Source: Harmothoe impar
Lineage: Eukaryota; Annelida; Polychaeta; Phyllodocida; Polynoidae
Direction of reading: 5' to 3'
Assembly (NCBI GenBank): GCA_947462335.1
Contig: OX381710.1
Coordinates: 63,421,303-63,485,302 of the forward strand
DNA length: 64,000 bases
Positions 46,201 through 57,588 of this stretch are shown here, piece by piece. The notes beneath the pieces are model-generated. The model was not told the origin of the DNA, searched no databases, and saw nothing but the letters and a program-made list of their open reading frames with translations. The stretch's first letter is position 1. Each line of letters opens with the position of its first letter. The translations under genes and the position numbers were made by a program.

Positions 46201-47350
46201 GTATGAGGAAAAAATGAGGACGCAATTTTGTATAGGACTGTCGCAAGTTGATTTCAGCGTCAACGTGTGGCACTGGATATCTATCCTATAGTGAGAGTAT
46301 TGGGTCCTGAAAATGTGTGCTTCATTCCCACTTGTGCCTATATCAAGTGATGTTTTATGGAATCGGGTGTCATCCCTAACTGATAATATTAGCTATTTTG
46401 AGACATTTCTCAAAACCCCTCCCCCGCCCACCGCGCCATCCTCTTATCACTATTTTGGACAAATTGTCCTGCACAAATACATGGCCGTTGGACCATGGAC
46501 CCCCTACACCCCCGAATCTATGACGCCATTTGTGAAGGTTCTCTGGGGGACAAGATGGTGGCCTACACAGTGAGCCCAGTTGCAGCCATCTATGCCTCCA
46601 TCCACCAGTCCCCTCCCACTTAGATACTGACTAGATCAATGCCATGACTGGCTGACTGATTATGAGATATTCACCTTTTTTACTCACCACGTATAGATGA
46701 TAATGGTGCTCGCAGGCGTATAAAATCTCACCATCAATACATTGCTGACGGCCTGTTATATTAATTCTTTACCAGGAATAAATTAGTATTGATAAATTGA
46801 ATAACTATAATCGATAATGTTCCCGTGTAGCCTTACGGGTCCCTATACTCGGTCGGGTTGTGGAGGGCTTAAATTACAGCCAAGTCAGTTGAACACCCTG
46901 TAGCCGTCGGCGAATCGGGGCTTCCTTTAAATGAAGAAGAAAATGCTGCACCTCTGGGAACAAGGAGGGTTTAATTGTTCTCCTAATTCCTGCCAAATGA
47001 TTTATGCATTCACGTAATGACTTTTTAATAACGGCAGAAGGCTGTCGTTTTTGCGCTCGGCCATTTGAAACTCAGGAGCCTCTTCCTGTGTTGTCATTGG
47101 GATGGGTCTTAATTGTTAGGCACCGACCAAGTGCCCTTTTGTCAAAGGCATAGTTTGTGGCCCGGCTAGGCTTACTTTCGAGCTATTTTGGCTTAGTGTT
47201 GGCCTAGTTTAAGCTTTGAGTGATTCCGATCGTAAGGTAGATTAATGTGTTTGTATGGGATAGTGGGAATGTGAGTAGACTTAACGGGGGAAGTAGGATA
47301 AGAGAATTACAACTCCACTTTCACAAGTTTGTTTACCTGCACAGTGACTT
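43300..47350. other. Intronic non-coding stretch with minor simple repeats
   Basis: A short tandem repeat based on GGGGGTAGCACCCA lies at 43855-43915, and CCAGGGTCA-type repeats lie at 44510-44580. Two tandem short inverted repeats starting TTGACRGC and ending TGTCAAT lie at 45468-45525. The minus-strand frame at 45151-45489 has no recognised domain. No exon is supported. Confidence 0.4.
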
Positions 47351-47448
47351 ATACTGTAGGTTCACAGTATGAAAGGACGTATTTTTTGTTTGAAACCAAA
47401 ACTTCGTCCTCCAAAAATACATCCTTTTATACTGTAAATCTACAGTAT
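47351..47448. repeat. Hairpin of about 98 nt, 465 bp downstream of exon 48027-47913
   Basis: ATACTGTAGGTTCACAGTAT is opposed by ATACTGTAAATCTACAGTAT. Inside, GAAAGGACGTATTTTTTG is opposed by CAAAAATACATCCTTTT. It lies in the 16.5-kb intron near its donor end and would fold in the pre-mRNA. It may be a small foldback MITE. Confidence 0.65.
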
Positions 47449-47912
47449 AACTCAACAGTAATAGTGCATCCAAGGTAATGTGAAGGTATACACAGTTAAA
47501 TAGTTGTTGTAAGAGTTTTTGGTGGTATGACAGTACTCAGTGTGCATATAGGGAGGGGAAGGCGATGGATGAGCAAATACAACGCATTAGCTGGTAGGTT
47601 CCAAGTAGGAGACGAAATGCTCGTGGGATATTATGGGTTATACGGTTAACTCAATAAGTGTGAAGCTTGACCAACATTTGTAATTGTTTGAAATGAAAAT
47701 CATGTAGACTTCATAGATATATACCAAATAAGATTAGAAGAAATCACCTTACATATATTTAATCTGGGTAACATAATCTCAAATCAAGTGGCTTCTGAAA
47801 CTAGTCCAATGAAATTTCACTTTATATATGGCCTTTGATCCCCCTAAAATTTAATTCCACATTAAGTGTGGCACTTTATGAATATGATAGTGGCTGTGCA
47901 GCCTATACGTAC

Positions 47913-48027
47913 CTAATTCTTGATGACCGTGTTCGCTCGGACCCCGGCCGCTGTCAGGATTAGATCCATCCCCTGAGCATGCGCTCTCCGTGTCCACAGG
48001 TCGTAACACCTCCAGTAACTGGTGCAT
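47913..48027 (-). CDS. Internal coding exon of the minus-strand gene (115 bp)
   Basis: The acceptor is GCCATGGTTTCAG (CAG at 48028-48030) and the donor is TTAG|GTACGT at 47913/47912, close to consensus. The exon enters in phase 0 and leaves in phase 1. Its last G joins AT of the next exon to make Asp, so the reading frame is continuous with 31436-30454. It encodes 38 residues plus the split codon, M-H-Q-L-L-E-V-L-R-P at the start and N-P-D-S-G-R-G-P-S-E near the end. The D-S-G-R-G-x-S-E stretch resembles a short acidic motif that I recall from cytoplasmic tails of delta-2 protocadherins. That likeness is weak evidence on its own. The Met at the exon start is not assumed to be an initiator, because a phase-compatible exon precedes it. 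Confidence 0.75.
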
Positions 48028-48570
48028 CTGAAACCATGGCAACAGTGACGTCACTATAGCGACATGACATGGCATGACACCGAGGTGTGCGTGATAGTAA
48101 GTCAATATAGAAATGTGGTTATCCCTTATCACAAGTTATAGCTTTAACGACTCCGAGAGCTTGCGAAGCCAATTGTCAGAGGGCGTAGTAAAATGATATC
48201 ATTGTGGTGGATGTGCTACATGTGCTGCACTGCCAGCTTAGTACTGGTCGGTTGTAGCTTCTCGTCAATTCGCTTTCATAGCTGTTCGAGAGATTAAGGA
48301 TATTACATTACTTTTATGAAACATGCTGAAACCTGTTTTTTGATTTGGCTCTGATAAGGAATACATGCACATGTGCTTTAATCAAAAATAAAACATTGAA
48401 GTCTTGTCAGCTAATTTTGTTATGCAATGTTGAGAATTAAGGTTTTACATCTGTATGGCTGAAATATGATGCAAATGTGTACAGCGCATCAAACAAGCCG
48501 AAAGGTTCTGATGGCGTCCCTGGGTTCCTTCTGGCACAGTCTGCTCAACACTTGATAAAAAGATAATTAT

Positions 48571-48801
48571 GTTAACCATTCTAAGGTTGCATAGCTTTAA
48601 TCCGCTATATCGTTTGTCGTCTTGATACATGGATGCAGCCCTGGCGAGCAACCCAAGCATCATAATCACGCTGCAAGGTTGATACGCTCTCGTAGGTTAG
48701 GCATAATGTATGAATGCAGCTCTGGTGAGCAGACTCGCCAGGGCTGCATTAATGACAAAGGGCAGAGCGCATTGAATGAATGTGAGGCCCTTGAAGGGTT
48801 A
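48571..48801. mobile_element. piggyBac-like MITE, copy 14 (intronic)
   Basis: The left end is GTTAACCATTCTAAGGTTGC then ATAGCTTTAAT. The right end is TGTGAGGCCCTTGAAGGGTT. The second hairpin, GAATGCAGCTCTGGTGAGCA then GACTCGCCAGGGCTGCATT, is nearly perfect. Confidence 0.8.
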
Positions 48802-51090
48802 TGCCCAGTGGCATAAACACATAGCGCGAGGGCTTTGCCATCATAACCATGAATAAAAACAGCGTGGCACTACTCTGTAATAGGCATTACCTGCAAACAG
48901 TCATGTGAGTGGGGAAACAATATACGTGATGAGTATTACAATCTCTACGTCCATCAAGATGTAGCAATCATGCCGTGATAGTGTTCAATACGAGAACACC
49001 CAGAGAATGTGTCACACATAATATTGAACTCTAGTAATCTTGTCATTTGATTTAGGTCTTGAGGTGTTCCCTGGTTATGACCGGGAGAACAAACATCCTG
49101 TCTACATTGCATACAGAACAATCACTATATTGCTATACTGGTAAGTCATAATTATAAAGTACAGCCACAACCCCTGTATGCATTGTATTGGCCTCGCTCA
49201 CAGCAGGAACACACTCATCTTCGACTTGTGATCAAGCTTGACGGAGGGCAATATAATGTAGACAGAGCTGTGGCTGTAGTATATCTACTCCGTGTCACTG
49301 TGCACCTACAAGAGTTTGCTACAGTTGCACGTCTTGGTGATAGAGCTGAGATAGGTAACAGGTAGACAGACCCGGCCCTCCCCACACGTCCCCTCATCAG
49401 GCCATCAGACGCAAAAAGGGCACATAAAACCGGCCTCCCGGCTCGGCCTTTTTACGTGCAGGCTACACCACGCATGTGCAGGGCGCGGCAGCTCATTTGG
49501 AGGTAGGAAGGAGGCGTCGGACGTCATAAGGGGACGCAGCCATGTTTTTTACGTTTTTTACGCCGTAACATCAAAGCCGATTCTCAACGTGAGGGCCGCT
49601 ATTGGGATCTGAGTCGTGCATTAGGCAGCTCGACCTCCCATCCCATCAGTGTGCCCTTCCCACGCCACTGCTGCCCGCACCTGGGCCTGCCCTGCCGTCA
49701 TTAGCACACCTGGGGCGGGTTCCCCCACCACCGCAGGGTACCTGTTAGGCTAACCTGTATGCAGTTTACATGAAAGAACCGAGCTAACCTGACTAGTATA
49801 TAATTGAATTGTCTTCATAAAGACAAGGAAAATTAAAATCATTGTATTGTCTTCACAAAGGCAAGGAAAACAGCGTTTCAGCTTACATAGTATAAAACTC
49901 TAGAATAAATATATTACCATGATATTCACCCCCAAGAAGCCCTAAATCTACCCTTAAATTTGGATGAAATTGTCTCGGGTCAGCCCTGTTCTGCCGGGTG
50001 GGGGTTGGGTAACCTGGCGTACACATTTTAAGGGGCATTGATTGTAAGGGTAAGCCTTTAGTCTCTGGACATCTGGGTGGAGCAGGCTCCTGAACAAAAG
50101 ACTTCTTGTGTATAAAATTACCGTTAGAAGTAAGATAAAGAGAACTAAAACCCTGGTCAATGAGAATCTGTATGCACATATATATTGTAGTCTGGAAGTG
50201 TAGCCTTAGGCTTGGTAAAGCGAAGAGTCTTTAGCTTTGGTACACGCTAATCGCTTGGCCGGGTTTTCAGGATTTAGGAGGGTCTGGGTCGTTTCTTTAA
50301 TTAACGCTCTGCTTGGAGCTTTATGGGATTCAAGATGGCGCCAGTTTCACTGGTACCTTGAGGGGTCGTCTAGAGGCAGATGGGATACCAGCGACATGGC
50401 TGTGGCGCTGGTACCGGTCGTGTCCCATCTGATTGTGTGGAGTCAGGCCGAGAACCAGCACCTGGTTCCGGTGGCTGGTGTCACTGTGTTAATTGTCCCT
50501 CTGTATAAAGTGACCAATTCTGGGAATGCTTAGCAAATGTTTCTAAAGAGAGGTATTCTGATGAATGTGTTCAGAAGGAGTGCTGGCTGGCCTTAATCAC
50601 TGCAACTCATTGTGTTCGGCTACGAACCAATAAGGGAAGATCCATGAACATTAATCAGCGTGGTCACACACAAGGAGAAGTTCAAAATGTCACCTTCTTG
50701 TTGTGGACATGTGACTAGTGCTATAAGGGCACCCATTATTGTGAAGGACGTACCTTCATGAGACTACCCCTAGTTTTTCCCTCCCTTCTCTAAGTGGATT
50801 CTGAATCCACACAATATGGAGTGGGCCCTGTACAAGGTGGCTGTTTGTAGTGGGCCGTGTGGGAGGGCTGTAGGACGGGGCCCTATCACATTAATGCAGG
50901 TTGCAGTGACTGGAATGGCTTCACTTTAAGCACGACTGGAAGTGGCGGTGAGCAGCAGGTGGATGAGACGGAAGGCTCCCTGCCTGTAAGTAGGCCTAGT
51001 AGTCAGAGTGTGGGCATTTGTCTCCATGGACGACACTAACCGTGCTCTAAGCCTAAAGCGGCTGGATCTCCGACTGGTTGGATGGCATCA
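48802..51090. other. Intronic non-coding stretch; CpG-rich block at about 49375-49740
   Basis: This lies within the 3.9-kb intron. A 25-bp motif, ATTGTCTTCATAAAGACAAG then GAAAA, occurs twice at about 49808-49870. The GC- and CpG-rich block has no exon that I can support and could be regulatory. Confidence 0.4.
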
Positions 51091-51191
51091 GGGTGGTCTA
51101 TTAGAGCACGTCACAAACTCGTGAAATGTCCACTATAAACCCTACAGAGAAAAACGCCCGCGAGTTTATGACGTTCTGAAAGACCACCCGG
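51091..51191. repeat. Imperfect hairpin of about 100 nt in the 3.9-kb intron
   Basis: GGGTGGTC...ACGTCACAAACTCG at the left is mirrored by CGAGTTTATGACGT...GACCACCC at the right. A second overlapping inverted repeat, CGTGCTCTAA/TTAGAGCACG, spans about 51049-51110. This is a probable remnant of a palindromic element. Confidence 0.55.
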
Positions 51192-51904
51192 GCAGAGTTC
51201 TTGGCACCTGATCAGCCAGTGAATATCACACACAAATGATTTGAGATCTCTGGGAGTGCAAACTTCTTGAAGCAAGAGACATAGACAATATCTTTGCACA
51301 CTGCTGTGTGTACAGTATTTTACTGAAACCCACATATTCTCTTAAACTTTCCTGGATCTCTGCAAATGCCCACATGTTTGTCCCACCCATCTGACGCCTT
51401 GAGTCGCTTGGACAGACTCATCGTGTGATAGTTGTCAAAGAATATAATCCCAAGTAGATCTACAGATCTACGTCCTTATATCAATAATACGGCTAAGGAC
51501 AGTATCATAAGGGTTGCTGTTTATTTGTTATAAAGTATCTTGAAGGTGACCTTGACCTTTGTAAACAGGAGATTGACCGACAGCACCCACCTACACACTT
51601 TTAACCACAGCCACCTTACGAGCTACTCACCTTAGGCTTGGACAAAGTCTCCGCCCAACAGCCAATTGCCCACACCCCTAAGGCCATCTCCACTTCACCA
51701 TGTTCACACTCACCAAAGGCCCCCATCGGGTCTCCTTCTCCTCCCTTTTACTTCCCAACCCCCTCTCGCTCCCCACTCTACCCTCTCCAATTCTCCAGTT
51801 AGGAGGAGGCTATGGGGAATGACCAAACTCAAGTAATGTTAGCGACACTACTATAACTTGCAGGGCCTAATGGAGTCGGCGTGCATTATATATGTGTGTT
51901 ATAC

Positions 51905-52102
51905 CTCTGCCTCTTTGGGCCCGGAGTCGTTGGTGGGACACATCTGGAAGGGGTAGGGTCGTTTGGTGGGTCGGCGGTCCGGGGAAAATGTCATATCCGG
52001 CGCGGCGTCGTCGTGCGGCGGACACGTAACGTCCCCTGGCGGTAGGCGGCGCGGTGACGTCATAGCGGCCATCTTGGAGTTATGGTGAACTGTGTAAGGG
52101 CA
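51905..52102 (-). CDS. Internal coding exon of the minus-strand gene (198 bp)
   Basis: The acceptor is a strong pyrimidine tract ending CCTTTCCTGTCTTGCAG, with a branch-like AGTAAC about 30 bp upstream. The donor is GAG|GTATAA at 51905/51904. The exon is exactly 66 codons, phase 0 at both ends, and so is compatible with the next exon (48027-47913). The intron's first codons would read Val-stop, so read-through would truncate the protein. Residues begin C-P-Y-T-V-H-H and include P-R-R-L-P-P-G-D-V-T, D-M-T-F-S-P-D-R-R-P-T and, last, G-P-K-E-A-E. The segment is Pro-, Lys/Arg- and Asp-rich with three Cys and no membrane segment. It is CpG-rich relative to its flanks. The upstream exons, and the ectodomain if this is an adhesion receptor, must lie beyond 64000. 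Confidence 0.7.
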
Positions 52103-55100
52103 CTGCAAGACAGGAAAGGGGGAGGTGTGTTACTATCATGGGTATTGTGAGAAATGCTAGAAAGGAATCGGACAGGTGTCTATGGTCATAGGTATTGCAC
52201 ATGTACTATTATTAAAGGGTATTGACTGTTAGGAATGAAAATGTGATCCATTATTACAAGATACATTTACTGTAGAGTAGAATACATCTTAGTATGGCAA
52301 TGGTAAAGGGAAATGTACTGGATTGACGTCTATACAGTCTAAGAGTTTGGAGTGTGTTTCAGACAGGAGCTACTAAGGACGGAAATAATTGATGTATCAT
52401 GAAGTGTCTGTCTGGCTTATAATGCAACATGAAGAAGGGAAACAGGAGCTGTCTTTGCCTGTGTTTAACCTCTGTCAGCATTGTGCAGACTGAGACTGGG
52501 AGTTTCTTACATAGCAGTACCCGGTAATATTAGAGTGCCATAAGGATGATGAAGGAAGCCGATGATGAAACGCTGCTTCCTTTAATCAGTGCCTGCATCA
52601 TACCGGGCACACGACTGTAACCCCTTTGTTTGTTTGTCACACACAGACTACCAGGTAGAATTACAGACTCGGACCATGATGGGACCATGTGAATATACAG
52701 CACACGTATACACCAGTATACACCGCACAAGAAAAGTAAAGCTCTTATACCTGAATTAAGATACTAAACAAGAATATTGCGAATTTCTGCAAGGGCCCTT
52801 CCGTTAAACAAACATGTTAGATGTATTAGATATTTAAAGGCATCTGGTATGGCATACCCAATTTTTTGTATTAAAGTGATATTTCTAGTTGTCACGATCT
52901 GGCTAACTATAAGATGTGGAAGCCTTTATAAATGTCAACGGTGTGGCTCGCAATATACATCTGCCATTTATAAAAAGGATGACATATCAAAGTCAACGGA
53001 TGTTTAAACTCATAAAGCTAAACATCAATCTTTGTCTCGTGTTCTCTTGAGATTCTGAACATATGACTAATTCATACAAAGATCCATTTGCTAAGTGTCC
53101 CCATATGTGGCTAGGTTGGCTTGCTTTTAGGAGTGCACTGTTTATATCCAACAGCGAGAGTGTTCTAAATGTCACATAATGGCATTAGCAAAATGTCCCC
53201 AGCAGGGTAACATAGGAGCTACAAGTGCCAAACAATGTGATTAGGAACCAGTCAATGGGGTCTCGCTTCCCGGTTAAAAAGAATATACGAAATTACTTCC
53301 CAAATATATTTTTCATTCAAGTACAATCTCCTTCGTTTTTAAAGGCCAAGATGACATTGTTGTGCAATTGAGCCCTGAAGGGAATGAGTCGGTGGACTCA
53401 GCGGTGGTAAAAGCTTCACCGCCTTTTAAAGTACTCAGCGAAATTAGGTTTGTTTGGATGCCATCTCATGTACACAGCCTGCTCCATCCATCCTACCGCC
53501 CAGCCCTGTCACACACCCTGCTCTGCCCAGACCACCCACCCGTCTACTCACCAACCCACCCACCACCCCACTCCACATCCCACATCCATTCACCAATTTA
53601 CGACACAGTTGAGCCTCTCATCACGCATAAAATAAAATAAAACAGAGAATGAAAGGAACTACCTGGCTATCTAAAAATTGAGAGGAGGTCCTTTGCCTCC
53701 GTATGTGGAAGGAATGGGAATTGCTCGATGAAGGCTGGAGGGAGATTACATTCAATTTGATCACCTTTGTGGATGCCGACCCTCCGCACACACGGAATGT
53801 GATAGGGGCCCTTACGGAGCCAAGCACACGAGGCATGCTCTCACCGAGCCGCTGCCAGAGCCATCGATCGGGTTCCGCGGGGCCGGGACGGGTCTGATTT
53901 CACCCCTTTTCTGTCCTTTTCTCGTCTCAAGTTGCTTTGGTTCTTTAGCCTGCATTAGTCAGCCTACCTCAATTCTATCTTTGTAATCTAAAAGCCATGT
54001 TCCAGGCTGGTCGCTGCCTGAGCGATTTGGCCACCGCTTGTCAGCTTGGATCTGGGGTATTGGGTATCGCTTGTACTTGGGGATGCTGATGGGGTGCGGG
54101 TTGTCACGGGCGGAGAGGGAATCGGGACCGAGCTTCAGATGGGTTTAGGGCTAAACTAGGGAATGGGACAAGTTCATTTGAGGACTTGGGTCAGGAGGGA
54201 GGCTAGGGTTTGGATCGATGGGGTGCTTGGTGTTGTTAGAAGTAGGTAGGTGCTAATTGTCTGCGTTTAGCTGAGTCATCATTATCGCTGCAGATTGTTC
54301 TTAAAGCATCGATGGGTGGTTGGATTGTGTACAATTTCCTCGTCTCGGAAACATAAAACTAGAGACGAAGCCCCATGATATTGGGCTGTTAACTGTCATG
54401 GTGGAATGCCTGCGGATCAGACTCGGTGTTAGAATCTAACACGAGGTGTGGCATGACAAAGGCAGTGTAGGGTTAGCAAATAGGCAGCAGGCATGGATCA
54501 TCAGGTATTGTTGTTCTCTCCATCTCACATTGATGTGGACACTTGGCGATTGGCTGGCATACCAGGATGCAAATTCAAACAAAGCAACCAGAGACCAGCA
54601 ACGAAATTAAAGACCAGTGCCGCTTAGCATACAACTAAGCTATAGCAGTGCCCGGTTTCTTCCGCGACATGTGCACAATTTTAAGGGACTTGGCTAGCAG
54701 CATAAAAAAGGGATAACGAGCCTGGATCAGTGTTGTATATGGGAAGAGGCTCTTTCAGGGCTAGAAAGGGATAGGAAATCAATTGTATATTAATGAAAGA
54801 CTTGCTCCTAACGTCCTATAGATCTACAGACTGCTTTAACGACTACCTGACACAATATTGATTACGCTGTCTCCCATCGCAACCGTTACCTCTGTTGTGT
54901 CCGTATCCTTTTTAAAAGGAAGAACCTAGTTTTTTTGCACACAGTTGACTGTGACAAATGCTGTATATGATATGTGAGTTCGGATAGCCTAGCGGCTGGT
55001 GGTGGGGATGTTATTTATGGGTCCTACATAGAGGTGCATTATCTTGCCAAGACGGCCATTAAACACAATAGGAGGGGCGCGAGGCTAGCTAGCTGGCTTT

Positions 55101-57324
55101 CACAGAGGCGCATATATACATACATCTTCTGATGCCCTGTGCGCATGCGCCTTCCTACCCACCCCAGTCACTGCAATCTAATAGGTCACTTTATACATGG
55201 GGTATACATACAGACATTTTGTCCCTTTAGAGACCTGATCGCTTAGTGCCGGCTATAGAAACAGAACATCCGAAGAAGCCCCACCAAGGCAATAGCCTCA
55301 GGAACAAACAAAAATGCCAGCTTCTGTTAAGTTCCCTCCTTTACCAGCTCTATACTGGCATCATAGCTCTGTAGTAGACCTGTGCCTCTGACACGGCCCT
55401 GGTGTGTATGTGGTGGGAGGGAGCCGACCCTTCACGGCTGTTTTGTCAGGAGGAGGGTTTCTGGAATGGAGGAGGGGTTGTGGAGGGTGTGGCTGGGGTT
55501 ACAAAGAGGCAGGGCTGAGGGATTCAGGCTCTAAGCCGCCCGGACTAAGAACGATGAGCCAAGAAGCTCGTGTCCGTTCCTTGTCAGATAGCGGCAAGGT
55601 GCCCGGCCCGGTCCCTCTGCTGCCCGATTGCCCTGCTGCCTCCCAGTGCGTGTAGGCTATGGGGTTTGTTGCTTCTAAATCAGGGCATGGCCCAGTGGGC
55701 GTATATACGGGCCCATCCCAGCCCGGAACATAGACTCTAAAAGCCCGCTGCGGCCCGACTCGGTCGTGCGTCTCGTGCCTGTCCCTGGGTCATCCGTCTT
55801 ATGGCACCCTGACACGTGCTTTTATTCCGCTAAGCGCGCCCTAGTCTCCCCACCTAGAGATGCCACCGCTGCCTGCCCAGCTAGAAACAAGATGTCTTCT
55901 CCATGCCGCCCGCCTTGTCACAGCAAGCAGTTGTAGGCAAAGCAGGACAAGCATGGTACAGCGATAGGTAGAAGCATGTATAGGAGGGGGGGGAGAGTCA
56001 AGTATATTTACAATTTAACCTATAGAAAAGCAGATAGTGTATTTGCACTAAGAGAGAGAGTACGAGAGAGGGGGTGAGAGAGAAACAGAGACAAGAAGAC
56101 ATACATAGACAGACCGCCAGACAGACAGACAGAACGGGATAGAGATTTAAGATGGGGAAGAAGATGAGGTGGTTAGTAGAGCAAAGTCATTGCATAGCAC
56201 GAGGAGGAAAACAACATAGAGACCAAGACATTCAGCAGATTGAGTAGAGAATCAGGAGCAAAGGAAGGATGGCCGGACGGACAGAGACAGAGAGTGGGCT
56301 GTATAGGCAGTCAGGGGAAGCAGTACGGATATTGTTTGCCTCTGCTATGACGCGCCCCCTAAAAAGCATCCGGTCACTTGTCCCCTGGACTACCGGCTCA
56401 CTCGACAAATGCGATGGACAGCTTTTGTGCTTCCTCCGCGGCACCGCTTAAAAGCCTTTGTTAATCTAATGGATACTGCTTTGAAAAGTGGCGAGAAGGT
56501 TTCACAACACCTGCCAGATGGCCCTTTCTACCTTCCCTCTGCCACCAATGGTCCACACAAGATGATAAAACGTTGGTAATTCTGTTCAACAGGGGATAGT
56601 CTAAAACACTATACATCTCCCAAACACAATACTTTATCGCACCTATCTTTGCATCCATCAGCAAACGTTCATAGATGGCAGCTCTTTTGGAACCCCACCC
56701 ACATTCCCTTGTTAGTATTTTGGACAAATCGGTCTATACAAATGTGTGGCCTGCGTTCCGTTTTGTCGCTGAAACCTACAGACCCCCTTCACCCCAATTC
56801 CTATCCATTGGCGTCATGTGTGAACGTTAGAGCACTCGTTGGCACAGCTACCCACTAAGAGAAAAATAGCTCCTGCGCCTTGTGAGCTTCCCAACGGGGA
56901 TAAGTGTACACCTTAGCCATTAAGGATGAGGCATTGCCTTTGTTATTCTATCTGTTTCCAATTAAAGAGTCTTCGTCGGATGAACGTGAGGTTTGTAGTG
57001 TACAGAAGAAAAAGCTTTTGGGAATAAAAGAAAATGCTAGGAAAGGAATGATATTAAAATTGATAAAGGAAGCTTTAAATTGTTATTTTTTGCAAGCAGG
57101 TAGAGCGGTTGATATCTGCTTTCATCAGCAGCGTTAACTAGAGCGGGTACGTGCTGGGAACTAGTGCAGAGCAGTAAATGTTGGGTACATGATCTATTAC
57201 AAGTCATTACCACGTCTTTAATGAGCCTCAGCTTCTTATTATCCGCACTAAAAGCGCCACCTCTGAGCGCAACATGTATGCCCAGCTGCGGAAAACGAAT
57301 GCTGCTTCCCTCTCTGAACCCTCT
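52103..57324. other. Non-coding stretch upstream of the exon at 52102
   Basis: This is presumably intron. Several short frames exist but none has paired splice sites in a compatible phase that I could establish. A C-rich stretch lies at 53480-53600, CpG-rich pockets at 53830-53890 and 55540-55800, and GA/CAGA-rich simple sequence at 56040-56130. Confidence 0.4.
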
Positions 57325-57588
57325 GAACCCTTTAAGGACCACTTGGTGCTTTAATTTGTGCTATTCCCCTTGTCATCATAATGTATATATATATATATAT
57401 ATATGCAGCCCTGGTGATCTTACTCGCCAGGAATGTATTTATACATCGGTCTGACCATTTAGTGAGTGTATCAGCCCCCTAGGTTCAGCAAGATGCATGA
57501 ATGGTTTACTTGCCAGGGCCGCATGAATGCATCACGAAGACAGGGAGCCTAGGGCAATAAAGCACTATGTAACCCTTAAAGAGTTTAA
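57325..57588. mobile_element. piggyBac-like MITE, copy 15, with a (TA)n run inside
   Basis: The left end is CCCTTTAAGGACCACTTGGT then GCTTTAAT. The right end is AATAAAGCACTATGTAACCC then TTAAAGAG. The first hairpin arm is interrupted by (TA)n at about 57380-57404, exactly where other copies read ATGCATGAATGCAG. The microsatellite therefore grew inside the element. Confidence 0.85.
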
